10,231 nt of DNA from an uncultured Flavobacteriales bacterium (lineage in GTDB: Bacteria > Bacteroidota > Bacteroidia > Flavobacteriales > Crocinitomicaceae), in assembly GCA_946479985.1 (NCBI GenBank), contig CAMLIF010000128.1, forward strand, positions 1 to 10,231, in the 5' to 3' direction. The position numbers and the translations under genes were made by a program. The stretch's first letter is position 1; the number at the start of each line of letters is the position of its first letter. The notes under the pieces were generated by a model that saw only the letters and a list, made by a program, of their open reading frames with translations, was not told where the DNA came from and ran no database searches. Shown here in pieces: positions 8,062 to 10,231 of the stretch.

Positions 8062-8424
8062 ATGGAGAATTTGTACGACAAAATAGGAGCGGAGAACATA
8101 AAGTTATTAGTCAATGGGTTTTATGAGTATGTATTTCAGTCTCCAAAAATTGAACCATTATTTCGCACCAACAGAGAAGAGGTAAAGAGAAAACAGGAAC
8201 TGTTTCTAACTCAGTTTTTTGGAGGTCCGCAATTATATTCTAAAGAATTTGGTCATCCGAAGATGCGAATGAGACACATGCCACATAAAATTACTGAAGA
8301 TGCGAAAGAAGAGTGGCTGCGCTGCATGAAACAAGCCATTGCTGATTTACCTGTTTCTGATAAGTTGAAGGATGAATTGTTTTCAAGCTTTCCGAAATTG
8401 GCGGCTCATATGGTCAATAGTTAG
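8062..8424 (+). CDS. Truncated haemoglobin, group II (trHbO/YjbI-like)
   Basis: This 120-residue cytoplasmic haem protein has the compact length of the 2-on-2 globins. The pattern FYEYV places Tyr21 at B10, Phe34 (EPLF) at CD1, and FGGPQLY (53-59) with GHPKMRMRH (64-72) matches the group II signature, with His72 as the proximal haem ligand at F8. Trp85 (EEWLRCM) is the G8 tryptophan typical of groups II and III. All residues needed for haem binding are present. Members bind O2 and NO and have been linked to NO detoxification or redox handling; the ligand here cannot be read from sequence. The position normally PF after the proximal His region is PH (HMPHKI), a small variation. The gene is divergent from the OmpA-domain gene and converges on the DUF4403-type gene with a 5-base gap and no terminator. 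Confidence 0.93.
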   Translation: MENLYDKIGAENIKLLVNGFYEYVFQSPKIEPLFRTNREEVKRKQELFLTQFFGGPQLYSKEFGHPKMRMRHMPHKITEDAKEEWLRCMKQAIADLPVSDKLKDELFSSFPKLAAHMVNS

Positions 8425-8429
8425 AAAAA

Positions 8430-9836
8430 TTAATTTCCGAAATTATCCACCTTCATTTTCCCGGTGATCTGAATATACATGAATAATTCATCTTTTCGGG
8501 TTGACAGATCATTCACATGAATTGTTTGAACGGCCCCCTGAATATTATATTCATTGAAATTGTAGTGAAAAGCATCGTTTACTGATTTGATCATTTTATC
8601 AAATTGCGGGCGTAAATTCTGTTTGCTCGCTTTCGTTATTTCCTGGATTATGCGATCATCAAACAACCAGTCTGCGGTTTTTAAAAGCAAACTTTTGGTA
8701 GCCAGGTCATAGCTCACATTGGTGAATGCAATTGATTCAGTTAACGGATCGTATTTCGGTGTTCCTTTTAAATACAGTGTTCCCCGGTTAGATCCGGAAA
8801 ACTTTACTTTAATTACCAATTCGTCATATTGTGCCCCGGTGACCGAAATACTGTCGAAAATAATCGTTTTGTTCTTTATTTTTAATTCTTTCCCGCCGGC
8901 ATAGTGCTGAATGGTTTTCGAGATCGAATCGTAGTTCAGGTACAAACCTACGTTCAGGTCGAAACTGTCGGAAGCAGGTTTAGTAGTGGTTTTAAGTTCG
9001 GGAAGCTTTTTTTCGCCAATGCTGTTTTTATGATCAAAAACGGGTGATGCTTGTAAGCAAAGTGTTGTGTAAAGACTATCGTTACTAATTTTTGGCTTTG
9101 ACAATGAAATACTCTGCGGGTTTACATGAAGAATTCCAAAATCTTTTACTTTAATGGGATCATTCATCATGTTCCAGGCTTTCTGGGCTTCTTTTTTAAA
9201 AGAAACTCCGCCCAATTGTTTATCAATGTCTCCGGCAACATCTTTCAATGCCTTTTTAACTTCTTTCAATAATTCGTCAGTAGCATCATAATTGAAAACA
9301 GTAACCTCACAGGGATCAAGAGCTTTCAGGTTCGTCAGCGTAGTGTGTGTTTTTAAAGAATAGTTGTTTAAAATGTCGAAGCTGGTTTCATATTGTAACG
9401 ACATTTTCCGCATAGGTTCATCAACACCGCAGCTGAATGGTATTCTGGGAACGGAACAGATTGGTGTTTCGGTAAACATATCCGTACAATCAAAGCAATA
9501 GCTCATTTTGATCCAGTATTTCCCGTTCACATCAATCTTTATTTTGTCTGAATTGGCATTAATATCAAAAGGTTTTCTCTGGAAAAAATAATCGAACGAA
9601 ACACCTTCACACGGATGTTCACCCCCGGTGAATTCAGTTGGTACTTGCTTGTCGGCTAACAAATAATAAGGTTTTAACGAAATAGCAATGGGGATGGAAA
9701 GCGTAGAAACCGGAATTTCTTTCTTGCTCAATGGTTCCGGGATTTCTATCGGCGATTCAGGTTCAATAGCTGTTCGGCACGATTGGAAGAGTATGTTGCT
9801 GCCAATAACTAAAAACCAAAGCACTGCTCTTTTCAT
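8430..9836 (-). CDS. DUF4403-type lipoprotein, function unknown
   Basis: This is a 468-residue predicted lipoprotein. MKRAVLWFLVIGSNILFQSC is a signal peptide ending in a loose Bacteroidota lipobox with the lipidated Cys at 20. The ATG at 9836 is used because it starts this peptide; 14 codons further upstream in frame are not needed. The mature sequence fits the DUF4403 pattern of Bacteroidota lipoproteins: STLSIPIAISLKPYYLL (44-60), a strand-rich N-terminal half, DPCEVTVFNYDATDELLKEV (174-193), and a repeat-like second half with FGILHVNPQSISLSKPKI (233-250), FDLNVGLYLNYD and DELVIKVKFSG, ending ITGKMKV. Long amphipathic strands with an anchored N-terminus suggest a tubular, possibly lipid-handling (TULIP-like) fold, which is inference. 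Seven cysteines remain after lipidation (76, 114, 117, 127, 136, 176, 260); four cluster at 114-136. It stands alone on its strand, converging on the globin gene. Confidence 0.83.
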   Translation of the reverse strand: MKRAVLWFLVIGSNILFQSCRTAIEPESPIEIPEPLSKKEIPVSTLSIPIAISLKPYYLLADKQVPTEFTGGEHPCEGVSFDYFFQRKPFDINANSDKIKIDVNGKYWIKMSYCFDCTDMFTETPICSVPRIPFSCGVDEPMRKMSLQYETSFDILNNYSLKTHTTLTNLKALDPCEVTVFNYDATDELLKEVKKALKDVAGDIDKQLGGVSFKKEAQKAWNMMNDPIKVKDFGILHVNPQSISLSKPKISNDSLYTTLCLQASPVFDHKNSIGEKKLPELKTTTKPASDSFDLNVGLYLNYDSISKTIQHYAGGKELKIKNKTIIFDSISVTGAQYDELVIKVKFSGSNRGTLYLKGTPKYDPLTESIAFTNVSYDLATKSLLLKTADWLFDDRIIQEITKASKQNLRPQFDKMIKSVNDAFHYNFNEYNIQGAVQTIHVNDLSTRKDELFMYIQITGKMKVDNFGN

Positions 9837-10095
9837 GCCATAAAAGTACAAATTCAGCATATATAACAAACAAACCAAAGGTGTGTTGAGGAATAATTGG
9901 TGGTCAATTTTGAATAATTATCCTGATTCTTGTGCTCGTAACCTTGTTCTGGCTTTTTAAGGCATTTTAACAGCAAATCTGAGAATAATGTAAGTTACGC
10001 GAAAAAATCTGTAATAGAATTGCTCGTATAATCCCACACCTTTGTTTCAGAAGTTTGATTAAGAAGAATTTTTTAAATCATTAAAAAACAAAGTC
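9837..10095. other. Divergent intergenic region with a direct repeat
   Basis: This 259-base region separates two divergently transcribed lipoprotein genes. No RNA gene or credible ORF is visible. GAATAATT occurs twice in the same orientation (9891-9898 and 9912-9919), starts 21 bases apart, and the same area can form an imperfect stem (AGGAATAATT at 9889-9898 with AATTATCCT at 9916-9924, one bulge). A small palindrome GTAAGTTAC sits at 9990-9998. For the rightward gene only degenerate -7 candidates are seen: TAGAATTG (10015-10022) and CACCTTTG (10037-10044), each one mismatch from TAnnTTTG. An A-rich leader follows up to the ATG at 10096. Confidence 0.4.
9849..9878 (-). promoter_or_regulatory. 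Possible promoter of the DUF4403-type lipoprotein gene
   Basis: On the minus strand TGAATTTG (9849-9856) is one base off TAnnTTTG, and TTG (9876-9878, within CCTTTGG) precedes it with a 19-base spacer. The ATG follows 12 bases after the -7 element, giving a very short leader of roughly 5-8 bases. Confidence 0.4.
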
Positions 10096-10231
10096 ATGAA
10101 AAAAGCAATTTTCGCACTAGTAATTTTATCATCGTTTACGATGGTATCGTGCAAGAAAGAATATACGTGTACATGTAAGAAAATTTACACAGACGATAAC
10201 GGGAATTCAACTACCGTATCTGACGGAACTT
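10096..10231 (+). CDS. Small lipoprotein, N-terminal 45 residues (partial)
   Basis: The frame is open from ATG 10096 to the window end, so the C-terminus is missing. Residues 1-18 are a lipoprotein signal peptide (Lys2, Lys3, then AIFALVILSSF) with lipobox MVSC and Cys19 as the lipidated residue. The mature start, CKKEYTCTCKK, holds two further cysteines in a CTC pattern (24 and 26), followed by a polar stretch with DDNGNSTTV. Short Bacteroidota lipoproteins that begin CKKEYTC are often annotated only as hypothetical, and I do not recognise a function. The start is supported by the signal peptide and by the A-rich, SD-less leader (TTAAAAAACAAAGTC). It is divergent from the DUF4403-type gene across a 259-base gap. 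Confidence 0.78.
   Translation, partial: MKKAIFALVILSSFTMVSCKKEYTCTCKKIYTDDNGNSTTVSDGT

Noticed and set aside
7989..8114. In-frame upstream extension of the OmpA-domain gene (42 extra codons)
   Set aside because: It would place the signal peptide at residue 43, overlap the start of the globin gene and bury the predicted promoter. The ATG at 7988 begins a perfect signal peptide.
9837..9878. In-frame upstream extension of the DUF4403-type lipoprotein gene (14 extra codons)
   Set aside because: It adds an unusual hydrophobic lead before an already complete lipoprotein signal peptide and covers the promoter-like element.
10027..10032. TATAAT, an exact enterobacterial -10 box, upstream of the last lipoprotein gene
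   Set aside because: No matching -35 box is present at 17 bases, and the primary sigma factor of Bacteroidota does not use this consensus.

Overview
The window looks like chromosomal DNA of a Bacteroidota bacterium, most likely order Flavobacteriales. The clues are a large secreted protein ending in a type IX secretion system (T9SS) type B C-terminal domain, a DUF4403-type lipoprotein, an OmpA-domain protein preceded by a regulatory-like beta module, TAnnTTTG-type promoter elements, and A-rich leaders without Shine-Dalgarno sequences. A relative of Fluviicola or another Crocinitomicaceae member would fit, but the genus cannot be settled from the sequence alone.

Layout. Positions 1-124 hold the last 40 codons of carA (carbamoyl-phosphate synthase small subunit), followed on the same strand by a complete enolase gene (212-1498). 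A two-gene unit follows from its own promoter: a small exported protein with a possible ferredoxin-like fold (1636-1986) and, 6 bases later, a modular Ig/PKD-type T9SS cargo protein (1993-4629), closed by a strong intrinsic terminator. A long, animal-type urocanate hydratase gene (hutU, 4746-6752) comes next with its own promoter and terminator. It converges on a minus-strand OmpA-domain envelope protein gene (6810-7988). That gene is divergent from a truncated haemoglobin gene (8062-8424), with two promoters in a 73-base gap and both transcripts predicted to start at or very near the ATG. The haemoglobin gene converges on a minus-strand DUF4403-type lipoprotein gene (8430-9836) with only 5 bases between the stops. 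A 259-base divergent intergenic region then leads to the start of a small lipoprotein gene that runs off the end (10096 onward).

How the genes relate. carA and eno are housekeeping genes for pyrimidine/arginine precursors and glycolysis; their adjacency is common in Flavobacteriia. HutU is the second step of histidine degradation, but no other hut gene is visible. The remaining genes are mostly cell-envelope or surface functions: T9SS cargo, a peptidoglycan-binding-domain protein and two lipoproteins. The haem protein is the exception. There are no mobile elements, CRISPR arrays, RNA genes or phage genes. I see no clear new multi-gene system. The best leads are the small exported protein paired with the T9SS cargo, the promoter architecture between the OmpA-domain and globin genes, and the unusual sequence details listed in the findings.
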